Assembly (NCBI GenBank): GCA_017961515.1
Contig: JAGCXC010000013.1
Span: forward strand, 33,483 to 97,482
Direction of reading: 5' to 3'
Source: Clostridiales bacterium
Lineage (GTDB): Bacteria > Bacillota > Clostridia > Acetivibrionales > RGIG10202
Length of the DNA: 64,000 nucleotides
Of this stretch, positions 34,328 through 44,768 are shown piece by piece. The notes beneath the pieces are model-generated. The model was not told the origin of the DNA and made no database searches. It was given only the letters and a program-made list of their open reading frames with translations. The position numbers and the translations under genes were made by a program. Position 1 is the first letter of the stretch. Every line of letters starts with the position of its first letter.

Positions 34328-37300
34328 ATGGCTGGTGTCATTGGTGCAAGGATATCCAAGAAAGCCAGGTTAGTATTTTTAGGAATGTTATTTGTAGCCA
34401 TAGGTATAATTGTGACCCTGAGAGTTTTGGCAACATCCAGTATAAATATAATATATAGCTACAAAAATATAGATGAAAACTATATCGTGTGTCAGGTTGA
34501 GGATACGGAATATGGCATACTTAAGGTTACCAATATGGATCAGGACAAAGAACTTAATATAGATTTAAATATAGATTCTCAGACACAAGGTCAAATGACG
34601 CCCCTTACAATACGGTATCAGTTAACGAACGGAGAAACTGCATTTAAGGTATGGAACACACATGAGAAGTATAAGGTAGTGCGAATGAGTGATATAAGCC
34701 TTGATGTGTCAAATGCGACCATTAACAATAATGGAAGTATTATGTCGTTAGCTATGAATAATGAGGACGGTATAATAAATACAATTGAATACACCGATGG
34801 TACTCTTATAAAGGCCTACCAAGACACAAGTGAGATATTTGAGTCAATAAAATTAACTAAAACTGGCTCTACTAGCGTAAAAGTAACTACAAGTAATAGC
34901 AAAAATGATATTATTATAGAGTTAGAGAAGGACACAACACCTCCTCAACAGGTATATGTTTACAAAAATAACAGAGGAGAAGTTGCAGTAACAGTGCAAT
35001 CATTAAGCGGAATATGGGATATAACAGATAAAAGTGGTAATTCTTTATGTAAACCAACTAAGTTTGAAAGATACGGTACATATATTGTCCAATCATTACA
35101 AAGTAGTTTCCTTGTAAAAAATGGAGTTGGTGTTACAACTGAGATTATGGTTCCAACAAGTACAGTAAGTAGTAATACAATGAATCTTGATATATCATAT
35201 GAACCAGATGAAATTGTAGTTAGTGCTACAGATGATTTAGTTGGGTTATGGAAAATAGTTGATATAACAACAGAAGAGCTTTTGTATAAGTATGAGAGTG
35301 AGCCGTTGACGTGCGATTTTGCAGTAAAGCGCGAGCTTGGGGTAACAGGAGTTCGTGTATATAATATGGCAGGTAATTATAAAGATTTTATATTTGATAA
35401 AGAGCCGCCAGAGATTTTATGGGCGTATAGGAATAGAAGACAGAATACTATAGTTGCGTGCATACAAGATAACGATAGTGGACTTAAGTGTGTCAAAGAC
35501 ATATCTGGTAATGAAAAATTTGCATTTGACAATAAAGAGAATACAGCAACATTTGAGTATTATATAGAGGACCAAGTGGACAAGTTAAAAATTTTTGATT
35601 ATGAAGACAACGAGGTTGTACTAAATTTCAATAGTATAAAGTTTGATGTGGAAAATGCATACAAGAATATTAATGGAGATAAGATATCTATTGTCGCAGG
35701 AATTGATGATACTGATAATCAATTAACTAAGCTTACATACATGGATGATACAGTAATAGATACAATAAATGATGTAAATTTAGATAAGGCATATGAACTT
35801 GTTCATGATGGAACAGTTAAGGTAAAACTGTATGATGCCAAGGGTGATCATATAGTTATTGTGTTGGATTATGAGGAAGAAGATGTGCCTAAAATAAATA
35901 AAATTATTATGAGTGATGTTAATCAAAATATTTTGATTAAAGCGGAAGATGATGAGAGTGGTATACATAAAGTGACATACTTGGACAATACATTAATAGC
36001 TAAGTTTGATAAATATACAAAGATGATTGATGAAGTGTACAAAGTACGAGAGAACACAGATAGTATATTGATTTGGGATAGAGTAGGAAATGTAGTGCAA
36101 GCCAATGTTGGGGAAAATATAGATGAAGATGGTCCTGAATTGGTTGATCGAATAGCCTTTAGTGGGGATGGTGACAGTTATACAGTAACATTGCGTGATG
36201 TGGGTTCAGGACTTAGTAGCATAAAGAAAACTGAAGAAGATATACTAATTTATGACTTCAAAAACGATGGTTATCCAGAGGTAGGTACTTATAAAGGCAA
36301 ACTATCAACTGATGGTGAGGAGATAAAAATATATGATAGATTGGGCAATGTAACATATGCGAAGGTGGATGCAAGAGGACCACGTGTATTATCGTGCAAA
36401 CCACTTGGAGATAATCCAGAAGATTGGGTTATTGTATTAATTGATAAGGATTCAGGTCTTAGCAAAATAACATATGAAAATGGAGACTTATTATGTGAGT
36501 TGCCTAATAGTACGACTGAGGAGAGAGTGGAATTTAGTATTGTAAAAGGAACAAGATATATTTTGATACATGACCAAGATGGCAATTTTTCAAGAATAGA
36601 TCTAGACCAAAGTGAGCCAGAGGTATTGGATATATCTCCTGCAATTGATGTGTCAGATCAGGAAAGAGAGTTTGAAATTTTCTCTTATGCACCAAAGTAT
36701 AATACAAATAGATGGAGAGTAAGAGCAAAAGATACAGGACTTGGACTAAAAAGTATTAGAATAGCACCAGATGGTGAAGATATAGCATTCTTTAAAGGAG
36801 ATACAAGAGGTAAAGAAACAATAGATGTGGTGCTACCAAATACGGTTACACAAATTTACATAGTAGACCAGGGAGGAACAGTTAGTCCTCCATGTAAATT
36901 GGATAGGACAGAAGGAATTGAGATAGTAGTTGACGCAAAGATTGGAAAGAGTGTCAGCGAAGGTTTTGTTGTAGTAGATGATGGAGTCGATGATAACAAT
37001 ATAATAGATGTAAAATTATATAATAATAATGGAGAAGATATCTACATAAATAAGGACATACATACAGGAGCAATAGGAGGTAAAGAGGGTATATATATAG
37101 CAGGAAGGACTACAGCAAGATTAATTATAGGGAATGAAGATGTTTATATATATGGAGGATATACTGGTAGTGGAAGTAGGACAACAGATGCAAGCTATAT
37201 ACATTATCCAGGAATACGTGTAGCAAAGGATGCAAAGTTAATAATAGAAAAACTAGATGAAGAGAGTACAGGAACACTATATGTATATGGTAATGACTAT

Positions 37301-40300
37301 ACAACATATGGCAATGGAGATGGTAGTGCGGCAGCAATAGGAGGATGTGGAGTTGTAGAGGCAGGTCAAAACAAGAGAGCATGTGGTGAGGATTCAGGTC
37401 AAATAGAGATTATAAGTGGTAAGGTTGTTGCAACAGCGGGACATAACAATGAAGGATATGGTACAGGAGCAGCAATAGGAGGTGGAGGAGCTTGTGCATG
37501 GAATGGCACTGCAGTTGCAGGATCTGGTAGCAAAAACAACATAATTATACATGAAGGGGCGACAGTTGTAACTAACACATATGGATCAAAGGGTGTTGGT
37601 GCAAAAATTGGAGATGGAGGTAAGTATGATAAGGACAATCGACGTGGTGGATCAGGTGGATATTCTGTTGTATCTAATAGAGAGATACCTTGGGTATCGG
37701 TAACACATACACCAGAAGAATTATCAACAGAAGTAAAAATTATAGTAAGGGCAAGGACAAATTCAGGACTTAAAAAGATTTCGTTAGATGGAGAAGAAAG
37801 ATTTTTCGAGTACTACCCAACAAGTGAGATGGTAGCCGAGTTTATTGTAAGAGAAAATAGGGACTATAATATAGTAGTAACAGATAGAGATGGATTATTT
37901 AATCAAGTAACACATAGAATAGATAATATTATTAATATAGTAGATGAGCCAGAGATTGAGAATGCCCCAATAATTAGGGTGTCAAAATCGCAAGATGATG
38001 GAATAAAAATAAATCGTGATTGTACAATAATTTTTGAAAATGATGAGGATATCATAATAAATAAAGGATACAAAACAAATAAAATAGGTATGGCGGGTAT
38101 ATCAATAAAAGAAGGTGTAGAGGTTCGATTGGTACAAGAAGGTAGAGGTAATGTAGCAATATATGGAGGATTTAGAGGAGATATTAGTTATCCTGGTATC
38201 ATGGTGCCAGAGAGGGCAAAACTTGAGATTCAAAGTGTGAGTGATGCTAAGCTTTATGTATTTGGATATGGAAGAAATGTTGTGGAGGATAATGTAATTG
38301 TAGGAGGAAGTGCAGCAGGTATCGGTGGATATGGATGTGCCACAGTAAGTGATGATGCAAAAGCACAAGATTGTGGTAGCGTTAAGATAGTGTCGGGTAA
38401 TGTACTTGCGTATGGAGGAATAATTGAAGTTGCTAATGGAACTGCATGTGGTACAGGTGCTGGTATTGGAGGTGGTGGAGCTTATTCTGTAATGGGTATG
38501 GCTACAGCTGGAAAGGTAAAAGGAAACATATGTGATTGTGCAGGAAATTTAGTTGCGGTAGGAGGAGAATGTAAGAGAGCACAAGGTGCTGGCATTGGAT
38601 CTGGAGGTGCTGCAACAGTAGAAGGAGTTAACATAAAAGGACAAGAAGTAGTAGTAGAAAGAAATTACATAGAGATAGATAAAGATACTGAGATCATTCA
38701 ATCATCGTGTAATGGATATAGAATTACTAGAGACTGCAAGCTTACATTTAAAAATAGTAGTGATATAATTATAGGGTCAACAAAGAATGGATGTGCAGGT
38801 ATAAGTGTTGCTAAGGGAGTAGAGGCAACTATATCAATTGAAGGTAGAGGTGGCATATCGGTTTACGGTGGATTTAGCGGGACTAAAACAAAAGATTATG
38901 GGTATTATGTAACGTATCCAGGTATAGAGGTGCCAAAAGGTGCAAATCTAACAATAAATAATGATTCATCACAGCCACTAACAGTATATGGTGGAGGAGT
39001 AGATGAAATACCAGTTAGTGCAGCAGCAATAGGAACAAGAGGAATTTACACAACTGGAGATTGGGCAAAAGGACACGATGTGGGTTACATAACAATAAAC
39101 AATGGTACATTAAATGTTGTGCCAAAGCATGTTGTAGCATTTGGCAAAAAGGGTGCAGTTGGTGCAGGAATAGGTAGTGGAGGTATATTTGCGCCAAAAG
39201 AAGATGCAACGGTTACATCGGGATGCTTAAGTAAAGATAATTTGAATATAGCAGATGTGGCGACAGTGATTGTTAAAACAAAAGGCACAGTGAAAATAGG
39301 AACAGGTGACATATTAAAAGGATCTAAGAGGATCGAAGGTCAAGAGAGTATGTATAGGACAATAGATACAATACCACCAGAGACAACCATATCAAGAGTT
39401 GATGATGGAGGATATGGGTACGCTAAAATGAAGATTGCTGCAAAAGATATGGGATCAGGATTAAGTAGAGTTGTATTAGAAGATGGTACAATATATCGGT
39501 TTGAAAAATTTGGACAGAATGTGGGATCGGTTTGTTTTGCATGGTCTAAGAATGGGGTTTTAAATGCGAGAGTGTATGATGTTGCAGGTAATTATAATGA
39601 TATAGCATATTTAATGGATGGAGTGAAAGAATCACTGGATGCAATTGATATAATGTGTGATAATAGTGTACTTAAGAATATTAATGAAGGAGAATATATA
39701 AATGTATTGTTTAGAAAGCAACCATATGTAGTTAATATGTATGTTAAAATAAATAATCAGCCAGAGAGACTTGTTAACAGAGGTAGTGACGAGTTTAATT
39801 ACAAGCTACAAATACTAGACAATTGTACAGTGTCAGCAAGGATTGAAAAGGTAGATACAAAGGAGACTATATGGGAAGAAATTAAAGATGTATCGAATTT
39901 AGTTCGTGTAACAACCAATGCTGTTTTAGATAAGACATCTAATAGCGTTAAGGCAGAAGGATATTTAAGAGAGCTATATAGAGAGAACTATGTAAAGAAA
40001 AATATAAAGAGAATAGGATTTAAATATAGTATAGTTGAAGGTAATGGCAAAGTATATGATACAAGTAGTAGTACATTAGATGAAATAATAAGAGATGAAG
40101 TGTCAATGAAGTATAGATTGGTGTTAAACAAATTAAAACCATCGACTACATATAAAGTGCAAGCATATATATTGAATAATAATGATGAAATGATAATGGG
40201 AGAAGAGAGATATTTTGTAACTCGTGCAGAGGGAAGAGGATTAACGTCTAGATATTATGAAGTGGGGAATAATATTCCTAAACTTATAAAGCAAGCAAAT

Positions 40301-41788
40301 GGAGTATCACCAACTACAGGAATTACTACATTATCGCCAATAAGAAATAAGTATGGAGATGTGGTAATCGGTAGAGTGGATAAGAGCAAAATGGAGTGGA
40401 TAGGAGAGATTGTGCCAACTAATAGCAGATCAATTTGGCTAAAGGTAGAGAGTAATAAAGACTTAACTATGAAGATTGGATCAGAAGAATTAAAATTTGT
40501 AAAAGGTGAAAGTTTTGCAAATACAAAGAACATATACCTACAAGGAGAAAAATATCCATTTAAGATGTGGCTTTGTGATGATACAGTAGGAGAGATAGAC
40601 ATAAAGGTATATTGGTTGGAGGATGGAGAGTATCAATTAATAGAGAAGAGCCAGTTCTATCCAAAAGAATACGTGAAGATAGAATCTGTGTTAGTTGATA
40701 ATCAAGATAAAATAACTTATGAGATAGATACAGTAACAGGAAAACCTATAAATAAGAAAGTGTTACAAAGGGGCATTGTTGTAAGAAAGTTAGATATATC
40801 GAACAATGTAGCAATATTAGCTGATGGTGGAGTTATATCGCTTGCTGCACAAGCAGATATAGAAGGTAATATTATCCTCAAACAAGAAGGCACAATTTTG
40901 CCGATAATGGATAATGTACAGCTAATAAATTATGAGAATGGAGATGTATTATTGTGTGATGGAAGTAAGATGAAGCTTTATCGTGATGTAGACGTAATAG
41001 GATGTTTACATGTGCCAAATCGTAATAAGAGTTATGATTTATGTAAATATATACATAGGATTATAGGCAATACAGTTGTATTGTCAGATGAAACAAAATT
41101 AACATTAGATAAGGAAGTACATTTAATCGATGGTAACTATATATTAAGTTTATACAGGAATAAATATGATACAAAAGAATATCAGGAACTTATGAATAGT
41201 TATGCAACAACAAATAGACTAGTGCATGAAATGATTACTAAAGATAACACAAAACTGAGCGTAGGAGAAACAAGATTATTTGAGGTATTGCCGGTTAAGA
41301 TATTGTTAAGTTTTGAAGAGGATGACGTGTTTACAATGAAAGATCCAGTGCTAGAGATAGATGGTAAATTGACAAAGGATGAGGGCGGAAAAGTAAAAGA
41401 TACATTATGTTTAGATCTGCCAACTAACATTAGGGATGGATATGGCAATTGGTATTATATGAATAGTGTGCAAGGCGATTATAGTAAAAAGAGTGAAGAG
41501 AGCAATGATATTACTATAGATAAAATGAAGAATGGAAATATTAAAGTAACATTAGATGGCTATAGCAAACGATTCAGTAAGTTTAGTGACAGTAAAGACA
41601 AAAATGTCATGTTAAATTTATTGTTAAGTGTTTCGACGTCAGATAATGTTACAAAAGAAGAAGCTATTGAAAGAGTGAAGAATATGACAGTGTACACAAA
41701 AGTCAAGGTAAAAGAGATTACAATAGGAAATAAACAAACAAAACTTGATGTACAGGATGCAGTACTCCCAATCAAGATAAAGAAATAA
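34328..41788 (+). CDS. Giant surface protein with Ig-like, beta-helix-like and PA14 regions
   Basis: A 2486-residue membrane-anchored, extracytoplasmic protein. Residues 12-37 form one N-terminal membrane helix. About 40-860: many beta-sandwich-like units with the recurring core D-x-x-SGLxxI (bacterial Ig/cadherin-like). About 870-1660: three Gly-rich blocks (GTGAAIGGGGA, GTGAGIGGGGA, GAGIGSGGA) suggesting beta-helix, carbohydrate-binding-type folds. About 1830-1960: FN3-like. About 1970-2105: PA14-type domain (GLTSRYYEVGNN, MEWIGEIVP, IKVYWLEDGEYQLI). The C-terminal third is paralogous to the next protein. No LPXTG or C-terminal anchor is visible. It heads a gene run reaching VirB4, so it may be a surface component or adhesin linked to the secretion system. 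The eight-G tract may control translation. Confidence 0.8.
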   Translation: MAGVIGARISKKARLVFLGMLFVAIGIIVTLRVLATSSINIIYSYKNIDENYIVCQVEDTEYGILKVTNMDQDKELNIDLNIDSQTQGQMTPLTIRYQLTNGETAFKVWNTHEKYKVVRMSDISLDVSNATINNNGSIMSLAMNNEDGIINTIEYTDGTLIKAYQDTSEIFESIKLTKTGSTSVKVTTSNSKNDIIIELEKDTTPPQQVYVYKNNRGEVAVTVQSLSGIWDITDKSGNSLCKPTKFERYGTYIVQSLQSSFLVKNGVGVTTEIMVPTSTVSSNTMNLDISYEPDEIVVSATDDLVGLWKIVDITTEELLYKYESEPLTCDFAVKRELGVTGVRVYNMAGNYKDFIFDKEPPEILWAYRNRRQNTIVACIQDNDSGLKCVKDISGNEKFAFDNKENTATFEYYIEDQVDKLKIFDYEDNEVVLNFNSIKFDVENAYKNINGDKISIVAGIDDTDNQLTKLTYMDDTVIDTINDVNLDKAYELVHDGTVKVKLYDAKGDHIVIVLDYEEEDVPKINKIIMSDVNQNILIKAEDDESGIHKVTYLDNTLIAKFDKYTKMIDEVYKVRENTDSILIWDRVGNVVQANVGENIDEDGPELVDRIAFSGDGDSYTVTLRDVGSGLSSIKKTEEDILIYDFKNDGYPEVGTYKGKLSTDGEEIKIYDRLGNVTYAKVDARGPRVLSCKPLGDNPEDWVIVLIDKDSGLSKITYENGDLLCELPNSTTEERVEFSIVKGTRYILIHDQDGNFSRIDLDQSEPEVLDISPAIDVSDQEREFEIFSYAPKYNTNRWRVRAKDTGLGLKSIRIAPDGEDIAFFKGDTRGKETIDVVLPNTVTQIYIVDQGGTVSPPCKLDRTEGIEIVVDAKIGKSVSEGFVVVDDGVDDNNIIDVKLYNNNGEDIYINKDIHTGAIGGKEGIYIAGRTTARLIIGNEDVYIYGGYTGSGSRTTDASYIHYPGIRVAKDAKLIIEKLDEESTGTLYVYGNDYTTYGNGDGSAAAIGGCGVVEAGQNKRACGEDSGQIEIISGKVVATAGHNNEGYGTGAAIGGGGACAWNGTAVAGSGSKNNIIIHEGATVVTNTYGSKGVGAKIGDGGKYDKDNRRGGSGGYSVVSNREIPWVSVTHTPEELSTEVKIIVRARTNSGLKKISLDGEERFFEYYPTSEMVAEFIVRENRDYNIVVTDRDGLFNQVTHRIDNIINIVDEPEIENAPIIRVSKSQDDGIKINRDCTIIFENDEDIIINKGYKTNKIGMAGISIKEGVEVRLVQEGRGNVAIYGGFRGDISYPGIMVPERAKLEIQSVSDAKLYVFGYGRNVVEDNVIVGGSAAGIGGYGCATVSDDAKAQDCGSVKIVSGNVLAYGGIIEVANGTACGTGAGIGGGGAYSVMGMATAGKVKGNICDCAGNLVAVGGECKRAQGAGIGSGGAATVEGVNIKGQEVVVERNYIEIDKDTEIIQSSCNGYRITRDCKLTFKNSSDIIIGSTKNGCAGISVAKGVEATISIEGRGGISVYGGFSGTKTKDYGYYVTYPGIEVPKGANLTINNDSSQPLTVYGGGVDEIPVSAAAIGTRGIYTTGDWAKGHDVGYITINNGTLNVVPKHVVAFGKKGAVGAGIGSGGIFAPKEDATVTSGCLSKDNLNIADVATVIVKTKGTVKIGTGDILKGSKRIEGQESMYRTIDTIPPETTISRVDDGGYGYAKMKIAAKDMGSGLSRVVLEDGTIYRFEKFGQNVGSVCFAWSKNGVLNARVYDVAGNYNDIAYLMDGVKESLDAIDIMCDNSVLKNINEGEYINVLFRKQPYVVNMYVKINNQPERLVNRGSDEFNYKLQILDNCTVSARIEKVDTKETIWEEIKDVSNLVRVTTNAVLDKTSNSVKAEGYLRELYRENYVKKNIKRIGFKYSIVEGNGKVYDTSSSTLDEIIRDEVSMKYRLVLNKLKPSTTYKVQAYILNNNDEMIMGEERYFVTRAEGRGLTSRYYEVGNNIPKLIKQANGVSPTTGITTLSPIRNKYGDVVIGRVDKSKMEWIGEIVPTNSRSIWLKVESNKDLTMKIGSEELKFVKGESFANTKNIYLQGEKYPFKMWLCDDTVGEIDIKVYWLEDGEYQLIEKSQFYPKEYVKIESVLVDNQDKITYEIDTVTGKPINKKVLQRGIVVRKLDISNNVAILADGGVISLAAQADIEGNIILKQEGTILPIMDNVQLINYENGDVLLCDGSKMKLYRDVDVIGCLHVPNRNKSYDLCKYIHRIIGNTVVLSDETKLTLDKEVHLIDGNYILSLYRNKYDTKEYQELMNSYATTNRLVHEMITKDNTKLSVGETRLFEVLPVKILLSFEEDDVFTMKDPVLEIDGKLTKDEGGKVKDTLCLDLPTNIRDGYGNWYYMNSVQGDYSKKSEESNDITIDKMKNGNIKVTLDGYSKRFSKFSDSKDKNVMLNLLLSVSTSDNVTKEEAIERVKNMTVYTKVKVKEITIGNKQTKLDVQDAVLPIKIKK

Positions 41789-41820
41789 TGAATCCTTAAG
41801 TGAAGTAGGAGGGGTAGTAT

Positions 41821-44361
41821 ATGAAAAAAAAGTTGGCTATTACAGTGGCAGCATTGGTATGTACAATGGGTGTAGTTTTTGGGATAGCGTTGCCACGATA
41901 TAAAAATTATATTAAGACTAATATGCAAAAAGTAGTTAATAACGATAGAGATGGGCGTGGTATATTGAAAATGAGTGCAGGTGAAAACACAAAAGGTGCA
42001 AAATATAGTGCACTTGGAAGTTCTGTAAATAGCAACGGAGTAACAATAGAGGTAAAGGAGGGGAAGGGCGAGAGCTATTTAACAAATAAGTCAGTGCTTG
42101 TTGATATATTTTACATAAACAGTGCAACCAAAAATTTGACAATAGATGGTCAATCTGTAGAATTAGCATCAAAATCAGGGGAGGAATTTAACTGTGTTGT
42201 AGAAGTAAAGGACAATGTGAATATTAAGGCAGGATCAGCTGAATATAAAATAGATAATATAGTAAAGGTAACTACAGGCAAGAGACCTACAGGAGATCAG
42301 AGTAATAGTAAAGATAATCGAGGTTACGTTACAAACAAGACTTATTATAGTGCAATGCTAGGAGGAATTATAACCAATAGCAGCAAGGTAGGATTTACAA
42401 GAGATAATGTAGAAGAAATTGGTGTTAGGTACTGGTTACCTGATAATCCTACAGAGATTTATACTGTGAAAAACAAGATAGATGTTAGAGATAACGACAA
42501 TTTTAAAATTACAGAAAATTCAGAAGGAACACTTAGGTATGATATATTAGCAAGATCGCTAAAAGAAAATGAAACATACTATATGCAAGCGTATATGATG
42601 AATAAGAAAAAAGAGATATTGTTAGGAGATGTAAAAGAATTTGCTACTAGAGGTCAAGGTATAGGATTGTATGGACTATATTATCAAGGTAGTGATATAC
42701 CTAAAACGATAAAACAAGAGACTGTAGATACAATGAGATTTCAAGGTTTAAATCATCAAAAAGTAAGATGGATAGGAGAGATAGTGCCCGTTAATAATGG
42801 TGTTATGAATTTTAGGGTAACAAGTTCTAGTGCAAATGGAAAGATTATAATATCAAATGAAGATACAGATATATATAAAGAGTATTCAGGTAGTGATTCT
42901 ACAGTGGATGAAATATCATTTGGAACAGGGACTACTAGCAATTTAAAGACTAATAATATATATGAGGCTGGTAAGAAATATAAGATTATAATAGAAGCGT
43001 ACAATTTAGGCAACGGAGAATTTAAGATAGAGTGGATGGAAGATGGACAATATCAAGAGTTGCCAAAGACACAACTATATCCAAAAGAATATGCTAAAAT
43101 ATCATCAGCAGTAATAAATTCAGTTGGTACAGATGGACAAAGTATTGGCGATAATGGAAAATTAATTAACAAGAAAGTTATCACTAATGGTCAAAATATG
43201 AGAGAATGTAAAATAATTTATAGTAACGATGTTGCAAATGAGGTAAAAATAGATAATAAAAATTACACAATAATACATGAAGATAATGATGCTCACAGAG
43301 TGGGAGCTAGGTTATCAAATGGGAATTATTGTACTATAGAGGGATGGATTATATATAACACAAACGATGTAGTAGAGCCAATAATAGAGAATGTAGATAA
43401 CATAAATTATTCTTCAAATAAAGTTACATTAAGAAACGGTAGTGTATGGGATTTGTATAGTACAAAAGGAGTAGATATAGTTGGTAGAGTGGTGGTAAGG
43501 AAAGAGGGAAGTAAAGAAATATATAAAGTTTATGATTTAGGAAGATATATAGAAAATTCATCTAAATTAAGTGATGGCAAATCTTATCAAGAAGATGGGG
43601 ATGTAGTATATAGAACTGATGAAGAGGATGAAACAAGGGTGGTTAACTTAAATAATGGCTTAGGCGAGAGTGAAACGTATCAAAGGGTGCTTAATCAATA
43701 TAGTACAATGGAACATTTTGTAGAGGATTCAAAGCCAGTGGGGGATAAGTGGAATTTAGGGATAGGAGAGGGAAGAGTATTTTCTCTAGTACCCATTAGG
43801 ATGCTACTAAGTTTTGATAGTGATACACATATTACAATGAAAGATCCTGTAATAAAAATATCTAAGAATTTGTATAGAATAAAAAATGGGGCTACAGCAA
43901 AGGAAGAAGAGGATGTGTTGGATTTAGATTCACTTGATGGTAAATTTGAGCTAGATTTTCCAACAGATGTAGAAAAAACTGTACAAAAACAAAAGTATGC
44001 TAATTGGAGATATATGGATTTAAATGGTGGAGAGTCAAGAACAAAGAATGATGTAAAATTAGAAGATGATGGTAGATATATAAAAGCTACATTGGTAGGG
44101 TTTAGTACTAATAAAGAAAATCAGGACGATGGAGGAAAAACTAATGTTATGTTAAACTTCATCGTTAGATTAAACACAAAAGAGAGCGAGACAAGTGAGG
44201 AAGCATTTGAAGGATTATATTTGATTAATGATTCCTATAAAACTTTTACAGAAGTCCAATTAGTGAATGTGGGAGTAGGAGCCGATAAAGATATAGCTAC
44301 AGTTAAGGCTATTAGATTACCTGTAGAAATAAAAGTAAAACCACAAGTTACATTTGAGTAA
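41821..44361 (+). CDS. PA14-domain surface protein, paralog of the giant protein
   Basis: An 846-residue protein with an N-terminal membrane helix or signal (LAITVAALVCTMGVVFGIAL). Residues about 278-425 form a PA14-like domain (GIGLYGLYYQGSDIP, VRWIGEIVPVNNGVMNFRV, FKIEWMEDGQYQELPKTQLYPKEYAKI), a fold that often binds glycans. The C-terminal half (MLLSFDSDTHITMKDPVI, KATLVGFSTNKEN, NVMLNF) aligns with ILLSFEEDDVFTMKDPVL and the end of the giant protein, so both arose by duplication. GTAGGAGGGG precedes the ATG, 32 bases after the upstream gene. It probably sits at the cell surface with it. Confidence 0.78.
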   Translation: MKKKLAITVAALVCTMGVVFGIALPRYKNYIKTNMQKVVNNDRDGRGILKMSAGENTKGAKYSALGSSVNSNGVTIEVKEGKGESYLTNKSVLVDIFYINSATKNLTIDGQSVELASKSGEEFNCVVEVKDNVNIKAGSAEYKIDNIVKVTTGKRPTGDQSNSKDNRGYVTNKTYYSAMLGGIITNSSKVGFTRDNVEEIGVRYWLPDNPTEIYTVKNKIDVRDNDNFKITENSEGTLRYDILARSLKENETYYMQAYMMNKKKEILLGDVKEFATRGQGIGLYGLYYQGSDIPKTIKQETVDTMRFQGLNHQKVRWIGEIVPVNNGVMNFRVTSSSANGKIIISNEDTDIYKEYSGSDSTVDEISFGTGTTSNLKTNNIYEAGKKYKIIIEAYNLGNGEFKIEWMEDGQYQELPKTQLYPKEYAKISSAVINSVGTDGQSIGDNGKLINKKVITNGQNMRECKIIYSNDVANEVKIDNKNYTIIHEDNDAHRVGARLSNGNYCTIEGWIIYNTNDVVEPIIENVDNINYSSNKVTLRNGSVWDLYSTKGVDIVGRVVVRKEGSKEIYKVYDLGRYIENSSKLSDGKSYQEDGDVVYRTDEEDETRVVNLNNGLGESETYQRVLNQYSTMEHFVEDSKPVGDKWNLGIGEGRVFSLVPIRMLLSFDSDTHITMKDPVIKISKNLYRIKNGATAKEEEDVLDLDSLDGKFELDFPTDVEKTVQKQKYANWRYMDLNGGESRTKNDVKLEDDGRYIKATLVGFSTNKENQDDGGKTNVMLNFIVRLNTKESETSEEAFEGLYLINDSYKTFTEVQLVNVGVGADKDIATVKAIRLPVEIKVKPQVTFE

Positions 44362-44446
44362 TAGAATAAATATTCCGATAGATATACGGGGATGAATAAA
44401 TGTGTTATAATAAAATATGTTAGAACAAGAGAGGGGGATTGACGAA

Positions 44447-44755
44447 ATGGCTACTAATACAGAGTATGAAGAGACTTATATAATACCTCATAATTACACG
44501 GATAATGGTAAGATATTAGGTATGATAGAGAAAGAATCCTTAGTGACTGCGGCAGTTTGGTGCGTGCCTACAACATATATGGTGTTTAAATTTTTGCCAT
44601 TATCGCTTGATTATAAGATATATGTATTTATGTGTGTTGTTGTGCCGCCTACTATAGTTGCACTGGTGGGTATAGGTTCAGAGACGTTAGTAGACATGCT
44701 TAAATTTGTTTTTAGATTTCTTAGAAGATCTAAGGTTTACACATACGAAAAGTAA
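44447..44755 (+). CDS. PrgI/VirB3-like type IV secretion membrane protein
   Basis: A 102-residue protein with two adjacent membrane helices (LVTAAVWCVPTTYMVFKFLPL and IYVFMCVVVPPTIVALVGIG) after a short polar N-terminus with YIIPHNYTDNGKILGMIE. This is the layout of PrgI-family VirB3-like proteins, which always lie next to VirB4 in Gram-positive type IV systems. I chose ATG 44447, 9 bases after AGAGGGGG; ATG 44417 would add 10 residues. The genes downstream confirm the context. Confidence 0.72.
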   Translation: MATNTEYEETYIIPHNYTDNGKILGMIEKESLVTAAVWCVPTTYMVFKFLPLSLDYKIYVFMCVVVPPTIVALVGIGSETLVDMLKFVFRFLRRSKVYTYEK

Positions 44756-44768
44756 AGGAGGTAACTAG

